Assembly: GCA_008638375.1 (NCBI GenBank)
Contig: CM018031.1
Coordinates: 4,674,562-4,738,561, forward strand
Direction of reading: 5' to 3'
Origin: Nyssa sinensis
Taxonomy: Eukaryota > Streptophyta > Magnoliopsida > Cornales > Nyssaceae
Length of the DNA stretch: 64,000 bases
Positions 48,617 to 59,683 of this stretch are shown here, in pieces. A program made the translations under genes and the position numbers. Under the pieces are notes generated by a model. The model did not search any database and was not told where the DNA came from. It saw only the letters and a list, made by a program, of their open reading frames with translations. Every line of letters starts with the position of its first letter. Positions within the stretch are counted from its first letter, which is position 1.

Positions 48617-51600
48617 ATGGCCGCTCTCTTCATCAAGACTCCAAACCCATCTCACTCCTTACCCGAATTCCACAAACACCGTTTCATCACACGCCTAAAA
48701 CTCTCAATTTCTCTGCATTCAAAAAAGAAGACCCATAAAAAATCCCGAATTTCTTGCGGGTTGATCGACCCCGATGGTGGGAAGCTTGTTGAGCTCTTCG
48801 TTGAGGAGTCGAAGAAAGATGAGAAGAAGAGACAAGCTTTGTCAATGCCGAGAATCAAGCTTTCTCGGATCGATCTTCAATGGGTTCATGTGCTCAGCGA
48901 AGGTTGGGCTAGTCCACTCAATGGGTTCATGAGAGAATCCGAGTTCCTCCAAACGCTTCATTTCAATTCGCTCCGGCTTGACCACGGGTCCGTCGTCAAC
49001 ATGTCGGTGCCTATTGTGCTCGCCATCGACGATTTGCAGAAGAATCGGATTGGCGAGTCGAAAACTGTCGCTCTAGTCGACTCCGGCGATAAGACGGTCG
49101 CGATTTTAAGCAAGTAAGGGCATTTTGGACTGTATTTTCATTGAATTCCATTTATGTTTATTCTGAGATATGTGTGTATAATAATTGGAATTCTTTTGTG
49201 ATGCTTTAGATATACAATGTGATAATTGCATGTAAATTGGATGATTCTATGAGAATTATTTTAATTTTTTTTGTTCTACCTTTTTTAAAATTGAATGTTT
49301 TAATTCTATGTAAATTGATTGATAATTATCTATGTGAATTATTATTATTATTTTTTGTTTAAATTGTGTTCAATAATTAAAATATATTACTTTTTTTTTT
49401 TTTTATCTATGAAGATGATGCAGTTGTTTGGCTTAAATTGAGTTCAATAATTATTGTATAAAATTGAAATATTTTGGTATGAAATTAGGACTTAATCTTC
49501 AATGAAGCTTGAAAATTTATCTGTTCATCCCGAGTGTAGAGACTTCATAAGTATTCGCAGTAGTAAGGTAAACAAAGGAGGTCATGCCAAAAAAAGGGAG
49601 GGAAAAAATTGTAACTGAAGAGGTATGATTTGCATATATGGTTGACTTTAAAGTTTGAATCTATCTGTGTGTCTGGCCCAAGAATATTATTGATCACGTG
49701 TTATAAAGGTTATGACAAGGCTGATTATCTGACATCTATTTGCTGTTAGTTTTGTGATGGAAATATTGATGTTTTTCTTATCATTTCCCTGATTTTGATT
49801 CTATGTTGGTGATTTATGTGATTATATGTGAAGTATTGTCAAATTCAGCTCGTCATCTAACATTTTAAAATTGAAAAAAAAAAGAAAAATATATAGAACA
49901 AGTTTCGATGGATGTTTTGTATACCATGGTCTAAACCTTAGTGATAGTATTGGATAAGATAATGAGCGTTTGGCTCTCTTTATCCTTTCTAAGGTCCCAC
50001 CTTGGTTACAAATTGAGTGAGAAGGTAGCAGAAATTTAACAAAATTTTGAAATTTTAAACACTGCCTCTAGACTTATCAAAAGTAAAGTACTAAGGAATG
50101 TTTAAATTTGCTTCTAGCTTCTACACGGGATGCATACAGATACCAACACACTTTTCAAATGAACATTTTGATGTGTTTGGAATTCATTTTGACTTTGCCT
50201 TGTAATCACGTGACCAAACACGTAAGATAGTCAGACGCATGCATTGCAGCTGGACTTTGACTGCTGATAATGAGATATATCCAAAATATTAATATCAACA
50301 GTTGTAGTATACGATTATATCGAAGCATGAAAATGACATAATTAACGCCTGTCCTATTTAGAGTATTAGTTTGTCTTAGTTACCTGTCATGTCAATTTTA
50401 CTCTTCTTTTTTATTTTTTTGGAAACACTCACCCTTGTAAGTTAGATAACTAATTTTTGGGACCGATATTATACCGAAAGTTCATTGGTAGAGAGATGCT
50501 AGAGTTCTGCCTACCCAGACAAGAAAAAAGAATAAAAATAGAGTTGGTTAGAGTTCATTTATGTAGAGCTGATATGGGCACTGGACAGAAAAACACTCCA
50601 AAGAAGTAGGATAGACAGAGTGAGAACAAGTTAATATCTAAATACAATGTATTTGATAAGGGACAAACATTAAATTTTGATTGATTGATTGATTCAAATT
50701 TTATATTTTACATAATTTAGAAGATAAGCTCATACAATTTTCATTTATAAAATTTTGGTATGCTCTTTCTTTGCAACTATATTCTTTTTCTACATAAAAA
50801 AGGGCCCATTGCATGCTTAATGTGTTTTGACCATTTGTGTTATATTAAATTTTTTTTGAATTTTTTTTTTTCGGACATGTATGTGTCCGATACTTTGAAG
50901 TTGTGTTGGACCCAGAGTTGTGTGTGAGAACTGAGAAGCGTCCTTGCTCTGGGCTTCATTAAAATTTTGAAATTTTATTTAGTGTAAAAAATGCAGGATA
51001 TGATAATTGATTATTGTTTTTTTTTTTTGTGGACAATATTATGAATATTGTGTCCATGTTCTAGGAGTTCATACAAAATTTGAAATTTTATTGTGTAAAT
51101 TAATGTTAGATGTGATGACATTGTGGAAACTATTATGAATATACTCTCCTTACTCAAAAGAAAAAAAGAATTATGAATATACTCTCCTAGACTGTGTAGA
51201 TATAAGATTATGTTGGTTTGTATTTTTGCACTTGTGTAGTCCAAGCTGTTCAGAAGATATGTTTAGTACTTAATAGTTGATACCTAGTTTAGAATACCAA
51301 ATATTTTGCACTAAGTTATGATTTCTTTCTTAGAAAATCCTCTTTCACCCATGCGGGGAACCACTGTGGTGTTGTAGCAGAAATTTACTTCAACTTGTTC
51401 AGGATTATTCTTTTTTTTTTTTGGAGCTGTGTTCTTGCTTTTCTTATTCTTCATTTGATTTTAGGTCCTTTCGTTAGTGATTAATCTTTACTGACATGTC
51501 AAAATAATTAGGTGCTCCCAAGTTTTCATTCACACTACAAGTTACAGTATTTGTTCAGGGCCTTCAGGCATTATATAGTTGACCCTCTAATAACTAATAT

Positions 51601-54059
51601 TCAATAACTTAATCATCTCTATTAATTGATAATTTTCTGAGGAACCAACTTTGTTTTGTGGTAGATAATAAGTTATTACTAAATAATTAACAAAGTTCTG
51701 AAGATATCCTTTTATGGTTTAATTATTATAATATAAAATCACATGTGTACATGGATAGATGTTAATAAAATTATTAATAAATTTGTTTATTCATAATATA
51801 AAAGGATATTAGTAACATTTTTATATCTTAAATTAGTTATTATACATATTTTTTTAGTGAAAAATATCTCACCTTTGAAAAAATATATGCATTTTTTATT
51901 TTTATACTACAAATTGTGTGCATGAAAGGAACTTTTGTTGGTGATAAAAACTCTTGTAGCCGACCCCAAATAATTGAAATAAGGCTTTGTTGAGTTATGC
52001 TAAAAATTGTATGCATGTGAGGAATTTTTTTACGTGATAAAAATCATCTACTAACTTAATAATTGATAATGCTAGTAATTAATTTTTTGGATCTTCTAAT
52101 TATCGGAAAAAAAAAAGTATCTTCCATGATTATTAATTTTTAGAGAGTCAACTCAACCGGTTCTAGGATCCTTACTTTGAAACCATCTTGGCCTCATGAC
52201 ATCTTGATGTATAAAGCAGTAGGGGAAGGTGCAAAAACAGGTAATATGATGATCAAGCCTTTTAAATTAGAGTATTTTTTTCTCAAATGAGCTCAATCCT
52301 ACTCTCATATCTTAACTATTCTTTCCATTCCATCATCACAACATCCTTATCTGAGCTATTCATATCTATTTGGCACATAGTTTCTTAGTTGACCAACATG
52401 CGTGGGAATTTTCACAGCTCATTGAACAAGCAACGTGAATGCCAGAAGTTGGGAAAATTTACAAGTTCTTGGTCGAGTTACTAGAGACAATCTGGGATTG
52501 TAATACATTACTTTTCAGGAAACAAATCCACATAACCTCCTCAATTTCAGTAAAATGTTGTTAGATTCATCTTGGGTAGATATATGTTTTTAGTCCATGG
52601 ATTGGTACACATAGTTAATCAAATTCACATCTTCTTACTAACAAATCCTCACTTTATGGGATTAAGCTAAAATCCTGTCCAGTCTAATTGGACATATGGC
52701 TTGGTACATTATCACCCAGCTGGCTTCCCAGCTATGTTACATGGACTCGGATATGTGTTTAGTGTGGCTATGTGTCTGAGCGTCAATCATACCGAATCCC
52801 CATATCTGACGGACATGGGGACAACAAAGTATGTATATTTGTTAATATTTTTCTTATATTTCTAAAGTGAAATGATTTTTTTTTTTAATGTATTATTGGA
52901 TATTCAATATGGGCACTTCATCCATTTTCAACCAACAATTCAACTAAAGGAACACTGTTCAGAGAATTTTATGTACAATTATATAGTAAACTTGAATTTG
53001 TGGACATTTTGCTGGGTGCATAATCAAGTAGACATGTTGGACATATCCCATACCTATGTCCATGTGCTGTGTTCGACATGGGTGCTTTGTTGCATATAGA
53101 AGAGTCCATATAACAAAGCTTCCCTAGGGTGGTGCTGCTAATCTGGTGGTTGAATTGAATTATCCAGGTGAAGCCCAGGATTTATGGCAAATGCTTGGGT
53201 AGTCACCAAAAAAATTAAATTTGGTGGATGCATTGGAGTGTTTAGTAGAAGCCCATGCTCTATGGAAAATGCTTAGGCGGTCACTGTAAATACTAAATTT
53301 TGTTAATTGTTGAGTACTTGGTTTTTACTTTTAGAGGATTATATTTTGTGCCTTCATATGTTTTGATGACATTGTATTTTCACAAAGTTGCTTGGATGGA
53401 TGGTTTCATTTACTTTCTGATTGTTTAATTCATCTACTTTCTTGCTTTCTTCTTTGGGCAATAACAGTATTGAGATCTACAAGCATAACAAAGAAGAACG
53501 AATTGCAAGAACTTGGGGTACCACTGCCCCTGGTCTACCTTATGTTGAGGAAGCTATAAGCAGTGCTGGAAACTGGCTGATCGGTGGTGACTTGGAGGTT
53601 ATAGAACCAATCAAGTACCATGATGGTCTTGATCGGTTCCGACTGTCCCCTGCTGAACTCCGTGAAGAATTCACAAAGCGTAATGCGGATGCTGTGTTTG
53701 CTTTCCAGCTCAGGAACCCTGTGCACAATGGCCATGCTTTATTGATGACTGACACACGTCGTCGGCTACTTGAGATGGGCTACAAGAACCCTGTCCTCTT
53801 GCTTCATCCATTGGGAGGCTACACAAAGGCAGATGATGTTCCACTTAGCTGGCGAATGAAGCAACATGAGAAGGTTTGTACAGTACTTCATTTTTTGACC
53901 TCTTACCATAGTCCGTAATCCATACATTGATTAATTGCATGTTGGGATACACCCACTACACGGGGATGGAGACACAGGAACATGGATTTTGTTGTTTGTT
54001 TCTTACAGTTCCATCTTCATTAGAGGTGAATTACCTTAGTGGAGAGCCTTTCCCCAATC

Positions 54060-54098
<39 letters not shown>

Positions 54099-55040
54099 TG
54101 ATTAAAGATCCATTCAAAACCCATATTTCTTTGGTGAAGAGAAGCACATTGCTCTATTGATCTGGGGGCAAGGATTTTATCCTGGAACTTGGAAACCCAA
54201 ACTTTGACTGGAAATCAGTTCGCTGTAGTCAAGGGCCCCCATGTACAAAAGCCTGGACCTCATGCCTGTGCTGATTTTATTCAACAATGGAACTGTTGTC
54301 TCAGGTGCTTGAAGATGGTGTTCTTGATCCAGAGACTACCTGTGGTTTCTATATTTCCATCTCCCATGCATTATGCTGGCCCAACTGAAGTGCAGTGGCA
54401 TGCAAAAGCTCGAATTAATGCAGGGGCCAACTTTTACATTGTGGGTCGGGATCCAGCTGGCATGAGTCATCCAGTTGAGAAAAGAGATTTGTATGATGCT
54501 GATCATGGGAAGAAGGTATTAAGCATGGCTCCTGGACTGGAAGCGGCTCAACAGTCCTCCCTTTCAAGGTACACAAGCCACCCTAGTTTTTATTCACTTA
54601 TGATGTCACTCATGTCCAATTAATTTGTGAAAATCGCAAGTATTAACTAGTTGAGTACAACTGCAGGTGGCTGCTTACGACAAGACTCAGGGTAAAATGG
54701 CATTCTTTGATCCTTCTAGGCCTCAAGATTTCCTCTTCATCTCGGGCACCAAGGTATGTTTTCTTCCCCAAGCATTGATGACCTTGCTTATATGTATAAT
54801 AATGATCTTGAAGTTGCTTGCAGTTCCAAAAGAAAGAAAAGCTAGAGAGAGAAAATGCATTTTATTTTGTGTGTTAATGTGGATTGAATGTTATATCTGG
54901 ATGCTTGCATTTTACAGATGCGAACGCTTGCAAAGAACAAGGAGAATCCTCCAGATGGATTTATGTGCCCTGGTGGTTGGAAAGTCTTGGTGGACTACTA
55001 TGACAGTTTGTCTCCCACCGAGAATGGTAGAGTCCCCTGA
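48617..55040 (+). CDS. ATP sulfurylase, plastid type, five exons with small frame breaks
   Basis: ATP sulfurylase (EC 2.7.7.4) makes adenosine 5'-phosphosulfate from ATP and sulfate, the first step of sulfate assimilation. Exons: 48617-49113, 53468-53873, 54305-54568, 54667-54753, 54918-55040. The first ~48 residues are Ser/Lys/His-rich and look like a plastid transit peptide. The N-terminal domain includes [20 protein letters not shown]. Exon 2 holds the catalytic [11 protein letters not shown] and LLHPLGG. Exon 3 covers [20 protein letters not shown] and VGRDPAG. In exon 3 one extra base lies near 54340 and two more near 54541 and 54554, together restoring frame by the end of the exon. In exon 5 an extra C near 55036 turns the expected RVPEAVTA end into RVP-stop. 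Family proteins are about 460-480 residues and this one, if corrected, fits. Either assembly indels or a recently inactivated copy. Confidence 0.9.
49114..53467 (+). other. ATP sulfurylase intron 1 (4.35 kb)
   Basis: Bounded by AA-GTAAGG and AACAG-TATTGAG, splitting the Asn codon before IEIYKH. It is non-coding and AT-rich, with no complete element found. It includes a retroelement tail at 51955-51997 and GTGTCCGATAC/GGACATG-type repeat phrases near 50870 and 52790-53050. Confidence 0.8.
51955..51997 (+). mobile_element. RTE-type LINE/SINE 3' tail
   Basis: TGTAGCCGACCCCAAATAAT, then TGAAATAAGGCTTTGTTG, is the familiar 3' end of plant RTE-clade retroelements and their SINE partners. Only the tail was recognised. 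Confidence 0.4.
54062..54092. repeat. CT microsatellite in ATP sulfurylase intron 2
   Basis: About 15 CT units. Confidence 0.9.
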
Positions 55041-56626
55041 AGCTGTAACAGCTTAGAAGGATTCGCACTGTGAAAATGTATTGCCATATGTTTGGGAGAA
55101 ACCGTTAAAACCTAAACGTCTTCAATGTGTGGTTGATTCAAATGTCGTAAAGATTCTCTATCCAGCTCTCCAATAAATTGAGGCACTGGTAGAGAGACAA
55201 AACTTTGCCTCCATCTGTAATTAAAGCGCATGCTGCCATCTTGAAATTGTGCGCATGTGTATGCATCACACTGTACCATATTGTGATTGTGCTTTTATGA
55301 ATGGAAAGACTGTATTTTGAGCCATTTACTTTAAAAGAAATTTTCACAGCCAGGAGACTGATCAGTGAGCCTACAAAGCTGCAAAGTTGCATTCATTCTT
55401 GAATGCTTGCATGTATTAGGAGCCAGGGACTGCGATTACACTACAGATGAAGTATACCAAGCTAGAGATGAGTATGATTCTTCTTTTCTATTTTATTTTC
55501 TTGAGTGGTTAGGGTTGTAAGAACTTAAGCAATGGCAAAAGGAAGGGCAATAGCTAGAGAAATGAACAGTTTTTAACATTATAAATTGCAGTTGTAATTA
55601 ACAATTTATTTCCTTTTTCTTATATATTTGTGAACTCAGCTATTGAACTTAGGAAACCCATAGAAATTTGAATCAGCTAGCTTTCCAAAACAGAATAGCC
55701 TCACACAATTGCATGCTATATATAAATCATCACTCCAATCAGTTTTTATCACTCTTCCATTTTTAGATCCTGTCCAGATATTTCACTGTTCTGAAATGTA
55801 AACTCTATATCTTTTGTTTGGGTAGGTAAGAAAAATTGCAGCTGCGGGTTGTGAAATGAAAATGAATCTTGAAGTTGCATTTATATTCATCTTTTGAAGG
55901 CATGGTATGACATTCCTAGCCTTAGGAAAAACATTTTGTGTGAAATTGGTCAATGCCCCAGGCCAATTAAACTTAACCATTGTTTGATATTGGAGTGACA
56001 GAAAAAGTTATATCGAGTTAATCCTGACGAAATAAGATGAGAAATAAATTTTAGGTGTTTGAATGTATGTTGCAGAATAACTTATGATGACTGAGTTGCT
56101 TATTGAGTATTGGGTAAAAATTATTCATAAGTGATTTTAGTGCATGAATGGCCATTATATCTTTTATATTATTAGATAGTATTGGTTATTATTTGGTAGC
56201 TTGTTATAAAATTAAGTTAATAAAAACTAATAAATAACTACACAAATATTAAAATCACAAAAATAAAATCCATATTATATTCAAATAATATTTATTATAT
56301 ATCATTTCAAATAAATGAAACCTATTATATGTATTATTTAATACATATTAATTATAATTAAATAAAGAAAACTGAACTGGGGCATTGGAAGAAGAAGGAC
56401 GAAGAAAAAAGGGTTTCTGTTAAGTTATATATAGAAACGACTTGGATGGAAATTCTAAGAAGGGGTCTATACTGCTTTTGTTTTTGTGTTTTTTCTTTTT
56501 AATTTTCAAAAGGTCCAAAATTTTTAAAACTTATTTGCCACTTATACCCAACAAATGTACAGAACACATTATTAGTTATAGTTAGGGATAGACATTGAAA
56601 TATATATATATATTGATATACCACTA
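55041..56626. other. ATP sulfurylase 3' UTR and spacer
   Basis: An AATAAA at 55172-55177 could be the polyadenylation signal. Beyond about 55450 the DNA is AT-rich with no gene supported, up to the gypsy LTR. Confidence 0.5.
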
Positions 56627-57317
56627 TGTAACACACCAACCACTGCATGACACGTGCAACCGCAAGATCGGTTCATGACCTATAATAGAGCTCAGGCTCG
56701 GCCATATAACTTGTGTTCGGTCGCCCAGCTCGGGCTCGGCCACATAACTTGTGCTCGGTCGCTTAGTTCATATTCGGCCTTATAATCCGTGTTCGGCCAT
56801 TTAGTACATGCTCGGTCATATATCTCATCCTCAGTCAGTCAAGGGCATAACCTACATGGGCCGAGCTCACAGTATCAAAGCAAGACAGCTCTCCCATAAA
56901 GACTAACTTGTATAGATGCAAGCTTGCAATACAACACATCAATGATCAGACCTACTCATCGCTTCAGTAAGCACCAAGTAGGAAATAAGGAAGCTATCTC
57001 CAACAAGGAAACTGCCACACTAAGTTGCCATATTCAACAAGGTAACTGATATCTCCAGAGATCCAATCCCTATATTCATGGCTCCAAATCCTAATCAACT
57101 TAGGAGAGATATTGCCTATAAATTCAACCCTAAAGGTACGCTTTATTTTGATGCTCATTATTTTGGCTTTCATTACGAGTCTTTCAATTCAATTTATTGA
57201 CTTAAGCATCGGAGCGGCTACCGCCGGAGCCAACCCGGTGGTCCTCTGATCTTCTGTTTCGAGTGTTTCGCAGGGAGCCGAGCTTGGATCTCACGTGGGC
57301 CAAAAAGTGCAGCATCA
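56627..57317 (+). repeat. 5' LTR of the Ty3/gypsy (Tat-type) element
   Basis: About 691 bp from TGTAACACACC to GCAGCATCA, immediately before the primer-binding site. The U3 part has an array of GCTCGGCC/TTCGGTCG-type motifs (56695-56830), imperfect units of roughly 45-50 bases. A TATA-like CCTATAAATTC near 57115 is a plausible promoter, giving transcription start near 57150. The left border is inferred from TG and is less sure than the right one; the matching 3' LTR is outside the window. Confidence 0.7.
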
Positions 57318-57320
57318 GTT

Positions 57321-57338
57321 TGGCGCCGTCTGTGGGAA
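57321..57338 (+). other. Primer-binding site of the gypsy element
   Basis: TGGCGCCGTCTGTGGGAA lies three bases after the LTR end. This is the usual form in plant Tat-related gypsy elements. Confidence 0.8.
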
Positions 57339-57397
57339 CGACAATCACCAAAGTGCTCTACTCAATCTAAGCTCATCTTTCGTCTATCAGAGGGATT

Positions 57398-59677
57398 ATG
57401 GCTCCCAACTTGCGACCCAGGAATAACACTCAAAACCCTCATCCTCAACCAACTGCTGGACGAGGAAGAGGGCGAGTGAATAACCCTGCACAGGAAGAAC
57501 TAATCGAAACTAGGCGGCAGAACCAGTTGCTACGGGAACAGCTTTTGACCATGACCAGGACCCTAGCAATGTTCACCCAGAATCATGAAACCAATCCTCA
57601 AAATCCACCCGTTGTCACTCAACAGCAGCAGCCTCCTGCGGCCGCCGGTGTTCATATAGACCCCCAGCCGTCGTCGGCAGCCGGTCGAGGGATTCCCACC
57701 TTTGTCCCGGAGGTCCATTATCGAAGTACCACCCGACCCCCCGTTCCGGGGGCCTCGGGAGTAAACTACGTTCCACAAGGATCACCTCCTCGAGTAGTTC
57801 CTGTACCACCAGTACCAGAGAATCAGAACAACCCCCCAGTAGCGGGCCAAGATCAGCCTACCCATGTAGGCCCTGAGGCCGTGAGACCTGCCTCGCAGCA
57901 ACCTGTTTTACCAAGGGGGTCAGTAAGAGCCGAGGAAGTTGCTGAATCAATAGACCGTACTGCTATCATAAGGGGTGCCCAGTATCCAGAACAGGACGAG
58001 CTGGCTAGATTGCTCGGGAGGTCGGCCACCCCGTTCACCAATGCTGTCATGGCCGAGGAAAGACCCAAGAAATTTATCGTCCCTAAATTCACCCCTTATG
58101 ATGGGACTGGGGACCCGGGGGACCACCTCTCCCACTACCAGCACACCATGGCTTTGCACGGCGCTTCTGATGCCTTCTTATGCAGAACGTTCGTAACCAG
58201 CCTCAATGGTACCGCCCTAAAGTGGTTCCACCACCTCCCGCCGAACTCAGTATCTGGCTTTTATGAGCTCGGCAGAAGGTTCTTGGACAGATTCATGACT
58301 AGCAGGAGGCTAAGAAGGGGTCCGGAATTCCTTCTGAACATAAAGCAAACGAGGGAAGAATCGCTCAGGGGGTATATAGCACGCTTTAACGCCGAGCTCA
58401 CTGAGGTAACAGATTGCAGCCCCAGTTTCCTAGTGGCTGCTCTAGCCGCTGGACTTGCTCAAGGAGGGTTTAGAGACTCCCTGACCAAAAGTCCCCCTGC
58501 GGACATGGCAGCACTCATGGACCGTGCAAGGAAGTACATCAACCTGGAGGAGGCCAGGGACACCTCTAGAAAGGTCAAAGAACAAGCTCAGAAAGACGAT
58601 CACAAGAAAGATAGTCAAAAGAAGGACACCAGCTCGGCCAGGAAGAGAGTCAGGAGCCCAGAAAAAAGGGGGGCCCCCAGAACCTCCTTCAATTCTGGAC
58701 TAAGGGAATTCAACCACTTCACTCCCCTAAACGCCTCTCCGTACAACATATTGAAGCAAGTAAGATCTCGAGAAAATATGAGATGGCCGGAGCCTTTGAA
58801 AGGAGACCCCAGCTATCGAGACCAGACCAAATATTGTGACTTTCACAAAGACCGAGGGCACACAACCAATACCTGCAAAGCTCTCAAGCATGAAATTGAG
58901 CAGCTAATAAGGAGAGGAAGGCTGCAGGAGTTCGTCAAGCAGGACGGAGGACAGAACCCCCGTGACGAACGACCCCAGCAGAGAAAAACCGACCAGAGGC
59001 AGGAGCAGAAAGGAGGCAGGAACGAACCCCCACAACACAATCAGGTGATCTATGTCCTACACGCAGATTCCCCTGTAACAGGCACCTCTAACAGGTCAAG
59101 GAAACGATATGCTCGGGAGGCCAGGTCTGCTCCCAACATCATGCAGGTCGCTAACTTGGAGAAAAGGTTAAAGCCCTTGCCGGAAATCCAATTTACGGAT
59201 CACGACCTTAGGGGAGTTCATTGTCCTCACAGCGACGCCCTGGTTATCTCCCTTAAGATCGCCAACTTCGATATCCGGAGAGTTCTCGTCGACACTGGCT
59301 GTTCGACCAACGTACTGTTCTATAATCCTTTCAAGCATATGAAGCTCGACCCCAATAACATTAAGCCCACGAGCATAATCATGACGGGATTTGATGGAAA
59401 CACTAACACTCCACTAGGAAGGGTCGATCTGGCCACCACTGCGGGTGAAGGGGACGGACAGAAGACCACGATAGCCGAGTACATGGTCATAAAAGCCAAA
59501 TCTCCCTACAACGTCATAGTTGGAAGGCCCTGGCTACATGAGATGGGAGCGGTCACCTCAACCCTCCACCAATGCTTAAAATACGTTCACAATCAGACAG
59601 TCTACTCCATCAGAGGATGCCAACCGACCTCCCGAGAGTGCCACGCCCTCGCACTCAAAGCTAAGGCCCCCAAATAG
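57398..59677 (+). CDS. Gag-protease polyprotein of a Ty3/gypsy Tat-type retrotransposon
   Basis: 759 residues, starting at ATG 57398. The N-terminal ~190 residues are Pro/Gln-rich and low in complexity. The Gag core (retrotrans_gag) is at about residues 226-345 (PKFTPYDGTGDPGDHLSHY, LNGTALKWFHHLP). A charged linker follows, then a zinc-knuckle-like CDFHKDRGHTTNTC at ~480, a CX2HX4HX4C variant typical of this lineage. An aspartic protease ends the frame, with active site VDTGCSTNVLFYN at ~630 and VGRPWLHEMG near 710. The frame is intact and ends at UAG 59675-59677, directly followed in the same frame by pol. It makes the virus-like particle core and the processing enzyme of the element. Confidence 0.93.
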   Translation: MAPNLRPRNNTQNPHPQPTAGRGRGRVNNPAQEELIETRRQNQLLREQLLTMTRTLAMFTQNHETNPQNPPVVTQQQQPPAAAGVHIDPQPSSAAGRGIPTFVPEVHYRSTTRPPVPGASGVNYVPQGSPPRVVPVPPVPENQNNPPVAGQDQPTHVGPEAVRPASQQPVLPRGSVRAEEVAESIDRTAIIRGAQYPEQDELARLLGRSATPFTNAVMAEERPKKFIVPKFTPYDGTGDPGDHLSHYQHTMALHGASDAFLCRTFVTSLNGTALKWFHHLPPNSVSGFYELGRRFLDRFMTSRRLRRGPEFLLNIKQTREESLRGYIARFNAELTEVTDCSPSFLVAALAAGLAQGGFRDSLTKSPPADMAALMDRARKYINLEEARDTSRKVKEQAQKDDHKKDSQKKDTSSARKRVRSPEKRGAPRTSFNSGLREFNHFTPLNASPYNILKQVRSRENMRWPEPLKGDPSYRDQTKYCDFHKDRGHTTNTCKALKHEIEQLIRRGRLQEFVKQDGGQNPRDERPQQRKTDQRQEQKGGRNEPPQHNQVIYVLHADSPVTGTSNRSRKRYAREARSAPNIMQVANLEKRLKPLPEIQFTDHDLRGVHCPHSDALVISLKIANFDIRRVLVDTGCSTNVLFYNPFKHMKLDPNNIKPTSIIMTGFDGNTNTPLGRVDLATTAGEGDGQKTTIAEYMVIKAKSPYNVIVGRPWLHEMGAVTSTLHQCLKYVHNQTVYSIRGCQPTSRECHALALKAKAPK

Positions 59678-59683
59678 CAATTA
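59675..59683 (+). promoter_or_regulatory. Likely translational readthrough site UAG-CAA-UUA between gag-protease and pol
   Basis: The gag-protease frame ends at TAG and continues CAA TTA CTG in the same frame, with no other stop until 63019. UAG followed by CAR-YYA is the established leaky context of tobacco mosaic virus (UAG CAA UUA); this site fits it exactly. Pol has no ATG until residue ~85 (ATG 59948), just before the reverse transcriptase. Confidence 0.75.

Noticed and set aside
53535..53755. Minus-strand frames opposite ATP sulfurylase exon 2
   Set aside because: Antisense shadows of a conserved exon.
57563..58159. Minus-strand frames opposite gag
   Set aside because: Antisense shadows of the Pro-rich gag N-terminus and Gag core.
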